Source of the DNA: Pseudochelatococcus sp047501465
GTDB lineage: Bacteria > Pseudomonadota > Alphaproteobacteria > Rhizobiales > Beijerinckiaceae
Assembly (NCBI RefSeq): GCF_047501465.1
Contig: NZ_JAZDRL010000002.1
Span: forward strand, 930,001-994,000
DNA: 64,000 nucleotides
Reading direction: 5' to 3'
Every line of letters starts with the position of its first letter. The stretch's first letter is position 1. Below the pieces are notes generated by a model. The model worked only from the letters and a program-made list of their open reading frames with translations. It was not told the DNA's origin and did no database searches. This document shows, piece by piece, positions 25,918 to 38,457 of the stretch. A program made the translations under genes and the position numbers.

Positions 25918-26646
25918 GGTGGGCTTCAACCATTCGCAAGGGGTGGATGGAGGTCAGGCGCCGTGTAGAAGCCAGACCGGTACAGTATTGCTGCGCAAGG
26001 TTCTTTCGCTTGGATCGATCACGGTCTTTCATTAATATTTATCAGTAGCGTGCAAGGTTAAATATTGACGCGTTTTTCCGTTGTCGGTCAAAGCAAAAGA
26101 AAGTTTAAATTCGCCAGAATGCAATCTATAAGATTGCGACAAATCCTGCTTTCACAGATCCATTTATTACGCTCTGACTAATTATTTGAGCAAATATGCA
26201 GGAGAAATGTTGGCTAAAAACCGAATCTTGTTATTCACTTTTCTGCCTCCTCTTACTGCAAACTTTTCCGATCATTGTGTCATTATCAACCTTAATGTAC
26301 ACATATGTCAAATTCAATGTACGGTTTATATCAGTAGACATTGATTCCATGCTGCCTGGTTCTTGTTTGTTATAGTAAATCTGTCATTCTTAATGTCATT
26401 TATGAAGCGTGAGCTTATTGATAATGGATGTTCGTGCTACTGATAATGGTATTGCAATGCGCGCAGTGTTGGCGCATCGCGCGCGGATGTGTCGCGATCT
26501 CTGCCAAGATTCAATGCGTGAGGCGCTTTAGCGGTTCCGCATCGGTTCAGTAATGGCATCTATGATGCTTCCAATATGGTTACCTGCTGGGGAAGGGAAG
26601 TTAAGGTGACTACCGTTAGAGGGTAGAAACAGGGTATGGATAGGGC
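25918..26646. other. Long AT-rich intergenic region between repressor and polA
   Basis: These 729 bases hold no convincing gene. The part from 26040 to 26400 is clearly more AT-rich than its neighbours. It contains a direct repeat of AATGTAC (26294 and 26316, exactly 22 bases apart) and a palindrome ACATATGT (26301-26308). A 35-codon frame at 26424-26531 (MDVRATDNGIAMRAVLAHRA...) is open but has no ribosome site, and I do not support it as a gene. Confidence 0.4.
26294..26322. repeat. Spaced direct repeat, possible operator
   Basis: AATGTAC occurs at 26294-26300 and 26316-26322, a spacing of 22 bases or about two helical turns, with palindrome ACATATGT between them. It lies about 380 bases upstream of the S24 repressor start and 325 upstream of polA. 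Regulatory role is a guess from spacing. Confidence 0.3.
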
Positions 26647-29600
26647 ATGAGCGCATCTGACACCCCCATCATCGCCCCCGTTCCTGCATTCGCCTCTCGC
26701 GTGCCAGGGCCGGGAGATCGTGTATTCCTCGTTGACGGATCGTCCTTTGTTTTTAGGGCGTATTTCCAGTCGATGAATCAGGATCGAAAGTACAACTATC
26801 GATCAGACGGCTTGCCGACAGGCGCTGTCAGGCTTTTCTGCACGAAGCTGTTCCAGTTTATTCGTGAGGGAGCGGCTGGCATCACCCCGACGCATCTGGG
26901 CATTATTTTCGATAAATCTGAGAACTCATTTCGTAAAGCGCTGTACCCAGCCTATAAAGCCAACCGTCCACCGCCGCCTGAAGATCTGGTGCCGCAATTT
27001 CCCTTAATGCGTGAAGCTGTGCGTGCATTTGGGCTTTCGCCTGTTGAACAGGACAAGTACGAGGCGGATGATTTGATTGCGACCTACGCTCGTGAGGCAT
27101 GTGCGGCAGGAGCGGAAGTGCTGATCATTTCTGCAGATAAAGATCTGATGCAGCTGATTCGCCCTGGTGTCGCGATGTATGATCCGGCTTCTGGCACGCA
27201 ATCAAAAGGCAGTTATCGGCCTGAGCGTTTGATCGGTGAAGAGGAAGTCGTTGCCTATTTTGGCGTGCCACCGCACCAGGTGGTGGATGTACAAGCCCTT
27301 GCTGGCGATTCGACTGATAACGTGCCTGGCGTTCCCGGCATTGGCATTAAAACCGCAGCACAACTCATCAACGAATATGGCGACCTCAATGCGTTGCTCG
27401 ATCGAGCTCCGGAGATCAAGCAGCCCAAGCGGCGAGAAGCGTTGATCGCAAATGCTGAAATGGCTCGCATCTCGCGCCAACTCGTACAGCTGGTTGATGA
27501 AGTTGAACTCGCGACGCCGATTGAGACATTCGCGCTTCACCAGCCGGATCCGCAGCAGTTAGTGGCATTTCTGAAGGCGATGGAGTTCACGACTATTACC
27601 CGTCGTGCGGCTGACATATATAATGTAGATCTTGATGAAGTTGCCCCAGCAGCAATTATAAGTGCAGCGCAGGCAAAAACACCTTCCATTGCAGCTCATG
27701 CAGACAGCGGTTCAGTTTCAACCAGCGTAGAGGCGGAGCAAGGCGAGGGCCCCGCACGTGTTGCCGCGCGGGCAAGTGCGCGACAACTGACCAGTCCTGT
27801 CGATACTACGACCTATGAAACAGTAACGACCCTTGAGGCCCTTGATCGCTGGATTGCAGATGCATACGCGCGCGGCATTGTTGCCGTTGATACGGAAACG
27901 GATGCTCTTGATGCTATGGGCGCGGGGCTGGTTGGTGTTTCGCTTGCCACTGATATGGGACGTGCGTGCTACATTCCCTTGGCGCACCGGGAGCATGAGA
28001 CGCAAGCGGGTCTTTTTGCGGAAGCGCCCGTTCCCTCTGCAGCGAATCATCTTCAACAGATCCCCCTCCAAGCTGCGTTGGAGCGCCTGAGACCCCTCCT
28101 TACTGATCCGGACGTGCTGAAGATTGGCCAGAACTTTAAATATGACTGGCTGGTCTTTGCGCGTCACGGCATCGAGGTTGCTCCTTATGACGACACGATG
28201 TTGCTTTCTTATGTGTTAGATGCAGGACGTGGCACTCATGGTATGGACGCACTTTCCGAGAAGCATCTTGGTCATACGCCGATTAGTTTTACAGATGTAG
28301 CGGGCAAGGGTCGCAATGCGATCAGCTTTGATAAAGTAGCGATCGACAAGGCCACGGCCTATGCTGCCGAAGACGCTGATGTCACGTTGCGTTTATGGGA
28401 GGCGCTCAAGCCACGCATCGTTTCAGAGGCTAAGGCGACAGTCTATGAAACGCTTGAGCGACCGCTGGTTGGCGTGCTGGCGCGCATGGAGCAGCGCGGC
28501 ATTATGATTGATTCTGCTTTACTTGCCCGTCTGTCGGGCGAGTTTGCGCAGCGACTAGGTAGCCTTGAGGCTGAAATTCATAGCCTTGCAGGCGAAGAGT
28601 TTAATGTTGGATCGCCCAAGCAGCTGGGTGAGATCCTTTTCGGCCGTCTCGGACTTCCGGGTGCAAAGAAAACTGCCACCGGTCAATGGGCGACGGGTGC
28701 AGGCGTGCTGGAGGACCTGGCAGAGCAGGGGCACGAGTTGCCATCGCGTATTCTGGATTGGCGGCAGTTATCGAAGTTGCGCTCTACATATACAGATGCG
28801 CTACCTGGTTTCATCAATCCGCAGACGCGGCGGGTGCATACGTCCTTTTCTCTGGCGGCAACAACGACAGGCCGCCTCTCATCGTCGGACCCGAATCTGC
28901 AAAACATTCCGATTCGCACGGAAGAGGGCCGCAAGATTCGCAAGGCTTTTGTGTCTGAGCCCGGTTGGAAGCTGGTTTCCGCCGATTATTCGCAAATCGA
29001 GCTACGGCTACTGGCCCATGTTGCAGACATTCCGCAGCTGCAGAATGCGTTTGAGAGTGGCATAGACATTCATGCGATGACGGCATCGGAGATGTTTGGG
29101 GTGCCGGTTGAGGGCATGGATCCCTCCATTCGCCGCCGTGCTAAGGCAATTAACTTCGGCATTATCTATGGAATCTCAGCATTTGGGCTGGCGAACCAGC
29201 TTGGAATCAGTCGCGAAGAATCAGGTGCTTATATCCGTAAGTATTTTGAGCGCTTCCCTCGGATTCGCGACTATATGGAAGACATGAAGCAGTTCGTGCG
29301 TACACATGGTTATGTAACAACGGCATTTGGGCGCGTCTGCCACTACCCCCAGATTCAGTCCAAGAACGCGTCGGAGCGAGCTTTTGTTGAGCGGCAGGCA
29401 ATTAATGCTCCTCTACAGGGCGCAGCTGCAGACATTATCCGCCGCGCAATGGTCAGAATGGAGCCTGCACTCGTAGAATCGGGGCTTTCCGCACGAATGT
29501 TGCTGCAGGTGCACGACGAACTGGTGTTTGAAGTGCGTGATGAGGAGATTGAGGCTACGATTCCTGTCATCCGCAATATAATGGAGCACGCGCCGCTTCC

Positions 29601-29670
29601 GGCTGTGAAACTCAAGGTGCCGCTTAGTGTTGAGGCCCGTGCCGCCTCAAATTGGGATGATGCGCACTAA
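26647..29670 (+). CDS. polA: DNA polymerase I
   Basis: PolA fills gaps and removes RNA primers. The 1007-residue protein has all three domains. The 5'-3' exonuclease is at about 1-330 (VDGSSFVFRAYF, YEADDLIATYA, AGDSTDNVPGVPGIGIKTA). The 3'-5' exonuclease is at about 395-590 and appears active (VDTETDALD near 413, QNFKYDW, YAAEDADVTL). The polymerase is at about 600-1007, with SADYSQIELRLLAH (777), RRRAKAINFGIIYG (828) and QVHDELVFEV (953). Residues 340-390 form a low-complexity linker, which explains the length slightly above the E. coli protein. A strong terminator follows. Confidence 0.97.
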   Translation: MSASDTPIIAPVPAFASRVPGPGDRVFLVDGSSFVFRAYFQSMNQDRKYNYRSDGLPTGAVRLFCTKLFQFIREGAAGITPTHLGIIFDKSENSFRKALYPAYKANRPPPPEDLVPQFPLMREAVRAFGLSPVEQDKYEADDLIATYAREACAAGAEVLIISADKDLMQLIRPGVAMYDPASGTQSKGSYRPERLIGEEEVVAYFGVPPHQVVDVQALAGDSTDNVPGVPGIGIKTAAQLINEYGDLNALLDRAPEIKQPKRREALIANAEMARISRQLVQLVDEVELATPIETFALHQPDPQQLVAFLKAMEFTTITRRAADIYNVDLDEVAPAAIISAAQAKTPSIAAHADSGSVSTSVEAEQGEGPARVAARASARQLTSPVDTTTYETVTTLEALDRWIADAYARGIVAVDTETDALDAMGAGLVGVSLATDMGRACYIPLAHREHETQAGLFAEAPVPSAANHLQQIPLQAALERLRPLLTDPDVLKIGQNFKYDWLVFARHGIEVAPYDDTMLLSYVLDAGRGTHGMDALSEKHLGHTPISFTDVAGKGRNAISFDKVAIDKATAYAAEDADVTLRLWEALKPRIVSEAKATVYETLERPLVGVLARMEQRGIMIDSALLARLSGEFAQRLGSLEAEIHSLAGEEFNVGSPKQLGEILFGRLGLPGAKKTATGQWATGAGVLEDLAEQGHELPSRILDWRQLSKLRSTYTDALPGFINPQTRRVHTSFSLAATTTGRLSSSDPNLQNIPIRTEEGRKIRKAFVSEPGWKLVSADYSQIELRLLAHVADIPQLQNAFESGIDIHAMTASEMFGVPVEGMDPSIRRRAKAINFGIIYGISAFGLANQLGISREESGAYIRKYFERFPRIRDYMEDMKQFVRTHGYVTTAFGRVCHYPQIQSKNASERAFVERQAINAPLQGAAADIIRRAMVRMEPALVESGLSARMLLQVHDELVFEVRDEEIEATIPVIRNIMEHAPLPAVKLKVPLSVEARAASNWDDAH

Positions 29671-29702
29671 GCATTTTTGACCACCTCTCTGTATATGTCT
29701 CG

Positions 29703-29744
29703 AACCCTTGCTCGTGTCTCTCAGAGGCTGAGCGAGGGTTTTTT
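29703..29744 (+). terminator. Terminator after polA
   Basis: AACCCTTGCTC (29703-29713) pairs with GAGCGAGGGTT (29730-29740) with one G-T pair, followed by a run of six T. It separates polA from the rRNA operon. Confidence 0.9.
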
Positions 29745-29940
29745 GATTTTTTGGGATCTTTTTTTGGTTTTGCTGAAGGGTTTTTCAGCGATTCTTGAGA
29801 TTTTTGCCTGGATTTAGGGTCGTTTGTGTTGCTTTGATTGGGTGTGGGTTTGTTTTGGTTTGTTTGTAAAGTTTTGATATTATTGTATTTTTGATTTTTC
29901 TGGTTTGTTTTGGGTGTGGATGTTTGTGGATAATAATTTT
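29745..29940. other. T/G-rich, C-poor tract upstream of the rRNA promoter
   Basis: About 200 bases of the plus strand are made mostly of T and G, with very few C and modest A. No gene is seen. It ends at the rRNA promoter. Such upstream DNA could be curved, bind a regulator, or form unusual structure; the sequence itself shows only the composition bias. Confidence 0.6.
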
Positions 29941-29945
29941 AGATA

Positions 29946-29974
29946 TTGACGACTTGGGGGTGTTGTCCTAGAAG
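29946..29974 (+). promoter_or_regulatory. Main rRNA operon promoter
   Basis: TTGACG (29946-29951), 17 bases, TAGAAG (29969-29974), then a GC-rich start region. It lies about 375 bases before 16S, and the same hexamers stand before tRNA-Val at 11458. The TAGAAG plus GC-rich discriminator looks like other Rhizobiales rrn promoters. Confidence 0.75.
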
Positions 29975-30069
29975 AGCGTCACACCGGCGCTGCGGCCGAC
30001 AACGACTGCGGCGGCGGCTTAGTTTTCTCTGGTGTCTGTGGATAGTTGGTTTGGTATTTCGATATTAGA

Positions 30070-30097
30070 TTGACTTTCTGGTTTGGATGTCTAGGTT
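30070..30097 (+). promoter_or_regulatory. Possible second rRNA promoter
   Basis: TTGACT (30070-30075), 16 bases, then TAGGTT (30092-30097), between the main promoter and the antitermination box. The -10 is a poor match. Confidence 0.3.
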
Positions 30098-30158
30098 GGC
30101 GACATTGAATTTGCCTCGACAGAGGCGTTCTGGATTGAGCGTTGCTCGTTTGGAATTA

Positions 30159-30208
30159 GCTCTTTGACAATTGAAGAATGGAAGAGAATCGTAGGCGGCG
30201 TTGTCCTT
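30159..30208 (+). promoter_or_regulatory. BoxA-like antitermination site and 16S processing stem arm
   Basis: GCTCTTTGACA at 30159-30169 resembles boxA of rRNA leaders. The next bases (30174-30208) are largely complementary to 31923-31956 downstream of 16S (GAATGGAAGAGAATCG faces a matching CTCTTCCATTC stretch), forming the long stem that RNase III normally cuts to release pre-16S. Confidence 0.65.
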
Positions 30209-30348
30209 GCGGTTTTGGCAGAGATGCTGAGACGAATAGAGATAGCGACGATCCTATGATTTGATGATTACTCGGTTATTTTCTTTATGGGAATGACCTG
30301 AGTTTACCGTCAATTTATTATAGTGATCTGTTCGGGATTTTACTCTTT

Positions 30349-31837
<1,489 letters not shown>

Positions 31838-32008
31838 GTTTCTTCAGCTTGCTTTATCATGAAGTGACTATCGAAACACTTGGAACACTAAGAAGCGTTC
31901 AGATATGGACGACTTCATATGCGGGATGACGCCGTCTTCGTTTCTCTTCCATTCGTGATGAACACGCGCTATGCAGGGCGTTTGCTTGGTGGTGTTAACC
32001 GCCGGTAT

Positions 32009-32085
<77 letters not shown>

Positions 32086-32147
32086 CTGTTTTACTGTTAA
32101 AGTGAGATGGTGTTACCCTGGGTAGAGCGGTCTTCCGTTTCCCTTTA

Positions 32148-32223
32148 GGGGCCATAGCTCAGCTGGGAGAGCGCCTGATTTGCATTCAGGAGGTCGTCGG
32201 TTCGATCCCGTCTGGCTCCACCA
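32148..32223 (+). tRNA. tRNA-Ala (anticodon TGC)
   Basis: Acceptor GGGGCCA pairs with TGGCTCC (one G-T pair), the D-arm is GCTC/GAGC, the anticodon stem CCTGA/TCAGG holds loop TTTGCAT with anticodon TGC, and the T-arm loop is TTCGATC. CCA is encoded. It is the second tRNA of the 16S-23S spacer. Confidence 0.96.
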
Positions 32224-32540
32224 ATTCATTGGTGTTGAGGTTTTGGGTTGATCTGTAGCGTGTTCGTTGTCAAAGAAGAAGTTTTGCGGTTCTTTGTTTT
32301 TCCGAAAGCGTGAGAAACAAGAGTTTGCGAGGTTCTTTGTCATTGTAAAGAGGGAATGCATTCTTCTGAATGCTCTTTGTTGTGCTTCCATGATGCTAGC
32401 CGTATCGTGGAGTTCAAGTGCAGCGTTAAAAGAGAGTTGGATGAAGGTGTATTCGGCAAGCATAAAGGTCTTTCTGACATTTTCTGCTGAATTTTTGGCT
32501 TTTAGCTAAAGATGATGTGGATATTGATCATGAGAGCAAT
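32224..32540 (+). other. Spacer between tRNA-Ala and 23S
   Basis: There is no gene in these 317 bases. A second boxA-like stretch, GGTTCTTTGTCATTG near 32331-32345, resembles the 16S leader box. ATTGATCATGAGAGCAATCAAG (32523-32544) is nearly complementary to 35389-35411 after 23S and forms the 23S processing stem. Confidence 0.6.
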
Positions 32541-35393
<2,853 letters not shown>

Positions 35394-35500
35394 TTGCTCT
35401 TGTGATCAATGTCCACACAACAAAACAGAAAACGTCAGACAAAAGACCAAATATATGCTTGCCGTGATCCTGAAAAACAGGATCATCCAAATGTTTTTTG

Positions 35501-35622
35501 CCGGCCCGGTGGCCCTGGCGAGGAGCCCAAACCCGATCCCATCTCGAACTCGGCCGTTAAACTCCTCAGCGCCAATGGTACTGTGTCTCAAGACCCGGGA
35601 GAGTAGGTCGTTGCCGGGCCAG
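35501..35622 (+). rRNA. rrf: 5S ribosomal RNA
   Basis: GGCCCGG near the 5' end (35503-35509) pairs with CCGGGCC (35614-35620). The core has ACCCGATCCCATCTCGAACT, GGCCGTTAAACTCCTCAGCG and GGGAGAGTAGGTCG, all typical of alphaproteobacterial 5S. It lies about 110 bases after 23S, preceded by a small hairpin (ATCCTG/CAGGAT at 35466-35485). Confidence 0.95.
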
Positions 35623-35688
35623 CAAAAAACATTCAGAAAATCCCTCAAAAAATGACAATATAAATATCACCCAATACAAAAAAAATAA

Positions 35689-35765
<77 letters not shown>

Positions 35766-35800
35766 AAAATTCAATCGATAATTCAATATGATAACATAAA

Positions 35801-35828
35801 GCCGCCCCAAAAGGGCGGCTTATCTGTT
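35801..35828 (+). terminator. Terminator of the rRNA operon
   Basis: GCCGCCC (35801-35807) pairs with GGGCGGC (35813-35819) around CAAAA, followed by TTATCTGTTT. It stands 35 bases after tRNA-fMet. Confidence 0.75.
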
Positions 35829-35934
35829 TAAGGGGATAAAGAAGAGTATCCAGCCGGCAGCGACTTGCTGGGGGTTGTTTTGGCCAAACTAAACCGCCAA
35901 GCCCCGAATTCAATAAAATTAATCACTTAAGTTT

Positions 35935-35971
35935 GCAGGTTCAAATCAGGGGGCGTTCCCCCGCAACCAAC
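35935..35971 (+). repeat. Partial copy of the tRNA-fMet 3' end
   Basis: GCAGGTTCAAATC and then CCCCCGCAACCA repeat the T-arm and acceptor end of the tRNA-fMet gene about 185 bases downstream of it, but with a 7-base insertion between the two blocks. This is the pattern left when an element integrates at a tRNA 3' end, here in a degraded form. No integrase gene is visible nearby. Confidence 0.6.
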
Positions 35972-36670
35972 CATACACAAACGTTGATAGTACCCTCTGT
36001 CGGAAATTTGCATACATATATCTGACATGACAGACACTGCATTAGATTTAAAAACCCGATTCTGACGCGCACCGGAAACGGTGCGACAAGAGGGGTTTGA
36101 ATGCCGCGATGCTTCCTCGATCTTGGCGGGCGCGATGCTGTGGAGCCGTGGATAAGACACTGTAGCGGCTAACATGCGCTGGAAATTTGCTGTGGGTCGA
36201 TTGAGGGCTTTACGACAAGCCTTTGTTCAACAGTCTGACACAGAAAAGTAATCCTCCCGACCCTAGACAAGTTATTGAGGCCATCGGGCGGTGGGACCAT
36301 ATCTGCATACTCGTTGATGGCATGAGTATCGCCAATGATCTCGGACTTACGAATGCGGTTCCTGCGAAAGTCGTCGTGCACACGGAAGTGTGGGTCAAGT
36401 CGGCATCTCCTGGCCAACCCGGAATTACATTCAGGCCAACCTTTGCAAGCAAGCTGTACTGGGCAGGCCGGTTATGCGGGGCGTTCAAGCATTGTATTGG
36501 CTGCGGGACATAATGGGCCAAGTCGATAACGACGCAACTCTCAAGCGTTGCCTGGACGCAATTCTTCATAATTCGAAAACGGTTGCCCGCTTGAACTCTT
36601 CTGTAAATGCTTACTGCTGCAACTCTAAGTCTCCTGTAAGTATTATCTAACAGAAGCACTCCACTTTTGA

Positions 36671-37211
36671 AGGGAAAGTTCAGTTACGTATCAATTTTCT
36701 GGTGCAGTTCAGCATCAACTGCCAGCTGTTAATATTGCATGGTTTAATGCGCAAGCGAGGAAGCAGGAAATTGTGCGTGTGCCCGCGATTACAGTGATGG
36801 TACAACTGGTAGCAACTGTCACTATCGTTGCCACCAGATACGGTCCAGCTTAATGAGAAAACGGGGTAGCGAAGCATTGATTGGCGCTTCTGGCTTTTCT
36901 CTGGTGGGGAGCTCGTATTAGCTGCACTGGTAATTGCTTGGGTCATCACGAGGGCATGGCTCTGGATACATGCTGCTTTTCTTTGTTGGCGAGAAAAGAT
37001 GCGGACGTCAGATGTATTCCGCGCGTTGGTAATCGCCAGCCGGGGCAATGATCCGGTTGTGGTTTATCAGAGGCTGAAAATATGGGGATGGTGTGCGCAA
37101 GTTCGTTCAGCCAAGTATTGGGCGCGCCAATATGGTATCCAACAATTGGTACAGCAGTTAGCTGCTCTTGATCAGCTATTGTATTCCAGCAATCATGCTT
37201 GCAGTGATTGA
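36671..37211 (+). pseudogene. Broken BatD-like (aerotolerance) gene fragment
   Basis: Two frames together match the C-terminal half of BatD-type proteins. The first (36671-36853) reads SSVTYQFSGAVQHQLPAVNI then AWFNAQARKQEIVRVPAITV, like the last beta domain before the membrane, and ends at TAA 36851. The second, shifted frame (about 36866-37211) reads DWRFWLFSGGELVLAALVIA, then a membrane span, then VFRALVIASRGNDPVVVYQR...LKIWGW...LAALDQLLYS, like the BatD cytoplasmic tail. The frame change and the in-frame stops (36668 and 36851) show it is not functional. The N-terminal half was not found. Assignment is by pattern only. Confidence 0.5.
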
Positions 37212-37563
37212 GAGCCGGTGATTTTCATGGAGACATTTCAGATGCGCGCAAAGCATGGCGTGCGCCATCACACGCGGCAACATTGCCCGTTTCGCTGCGA
37301 TTGGTGAGTTAAAGTTTCATTTTGATCCCAATGTTTAAGACCATTTTGAGCAAGCGCGGGGCAGATGCGATATCACCGAAAACATTTCTGCAAGGCATCT
37401 CATAAATTATACGTCAGAATTCTGACATCTTCTGGTTTAAGAAACAGCAACATCCGGTTTTAAAAAATTAAAACCGTCCCCGTGAGCAGGTAATATGGCT
37501 GGGTGCAGGTGTTATATGAGAGAGTTTGCGTATAATTTGTTATGCGCAATCAACCCAAGCCAC

Positions 37564-37590
37564 GGAACACTTTAGTAATAACAGCGGTTT
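37564..37590 (+). promoter_or_regulatory. EcfG-type stress promoter upstream of otsB
   Basis: GGAAC (37564-37568), 17 bases, then GGTT (37586-37589), 50 bases before the otsB start. Consensus for EcfG in alphaproteobacteria is GGAAC-N16/17-CGTT, so the -10 has one mismatch. Confidence 0.5.
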
Positions 37591-37640
37591 CCATTCCAGC
37601 TCCCCAGATTCTGACAAAGGTTGGTCCGCCTTAAACATAG

Positions 37641-38444
37641 ATGAAAGCAAGTGAGATGATGACTCTGCCTGCCGATACTGCAGCAAATCATGAACTTGAG
37701 AAGGTTATTGCGCAGCCCTCGCGTTTCGCATTGTTTTTCGATGTTGATGGAACCCTGATTGAACTTGCTCCCACACCTGAAAGTGTCGTTGTGCCAAGTG
37801 ATCTGCCATTGGCAATAGCGCGTGCCAGCAATCGTTATGGGGGCGCTGTGGCATTGCTTAGTGGCAGGAGCATCGCTTGGCTGGATCAGCGTTTTGAGGG
37901 TAAGGTAGGCGCTATTGGTGGATTGCATGGCCTTGAAAGACGAGGCAGAACTGGCCTTATTGAGGCGCTGGTGCCGCCCCCATACCTGGAAGTTGCTCGG
38001 CTGATGATCGATGAATTCGCGCGTCAGGATGAGGCGATTCTGGTTGAAGACAAGGGACTTGCCATTGCTGTGCATTATCGCGCAGCACAGGATCGTCGTG
38101 AGGCTATTGAAACGCTTTTGGCTGATATCGCCATTCAGAGTGAGGGAGCGTTGGAGGCGATTGGCGGCAAGGCGCTCGTCGAATTGCGCACCGCTGGGGC
38201 GGATAAGGGCTCTGCTTTAGAGGCCTTTATGCATGAATCTCCCTTTAATGGTCGCATTCCTGTGTTCTTTGGCGATGATCGTACAGATGAAGATGGATTT
38301 CGTGCGGTACGCCAACTAGGCGGTATCGCGGTTGCAGTGGGGCGACCTGCGGAAGAAGTAGGCGCTATGGTTTCTTTGTCCGAACCAGCCTCTGTTCGCG
38401 CATTTCTGATGAGAGCGGCGGGGGTTGATGAGGGCGTGGCATAA
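37641..38444 (+). CDS. otsB: Trehalose-6-phosphate phosphatase
   Basis: OtsB removes phosphate from trehalose 6-phosphate to give trehalose, a stress protectant. The 267-residue HAD protein has FFDVDGTLIELAPTP (nucleophile Asp), ALLSGRSIAWLDQ (motif II), the conserved GLHGLE block of trehalose phosphatases, and FFGDDRTDEDGFRAV (motif IV). Its stop region precedes the GH15 gene by 13 bases, and otsA follows that. A likely EcfG promoter stands 50 bases upstream. Confidence 0.93.
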   Translation: MKASEMMTLPADTAANHELEKVIAQPSRFALFFDVDGTLIELAPTPESVVVPSDLPLAIARASNRYGGAVALLSGRSIAWLDQRFEGKVGAIGGLHGLERRGRTGLIEALVPPPYLEVARLMIDEFARQDEAILVEDKGLAIAVHYRAAQDRREAIETLLADIAIQSEGALEAIGGKALVELRTAGADKGSALEAFMHESPFNGRIPVFFGDDRTDEDGFRAVRQLGGIAVAVGRPAEEVGAMVSLSEPASVRAFLMRAAGVDEGVA

Positions 38445-38457
38445 CGAGGCATCCTGC

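Larger units (their letters stand above)
35830..37640. other. Gene-poor decayed region after the rRNA operon
   Basis: About 1.8 kb with no intact gene that I can support. It holds the tRNA-fMet 3' copy (35935-35971), a stable 7-bp hairpin with a GAAA loop (36068-36085, CGCACCG/CGGTGCG), a broken BatD-like gene (36671-37211), a 14-bp perfect palindrome GTCAGAATTCTGAC (37413-37426) and a 9-bp inverted repeat CGGTTTTAA/TTAAAACCG (37455-37476). Several open frames on both strands between 35927 and 36660 have no family pattern. The region looks like an old insertion in decay. Confidence 0.55.

Noticed and set aside
26424..26531. 35-codon frame upstream of polA
   Set aside because: Good length for a small protein, but no ribosome site and no known pattern.
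36210..36659. 149-codon minus-strand frame in the gene-poor zone
   Set aside because: No domain, no ribosome site, and plus-strand frames overlap it equally well; it is probably chance in decayed DNA.
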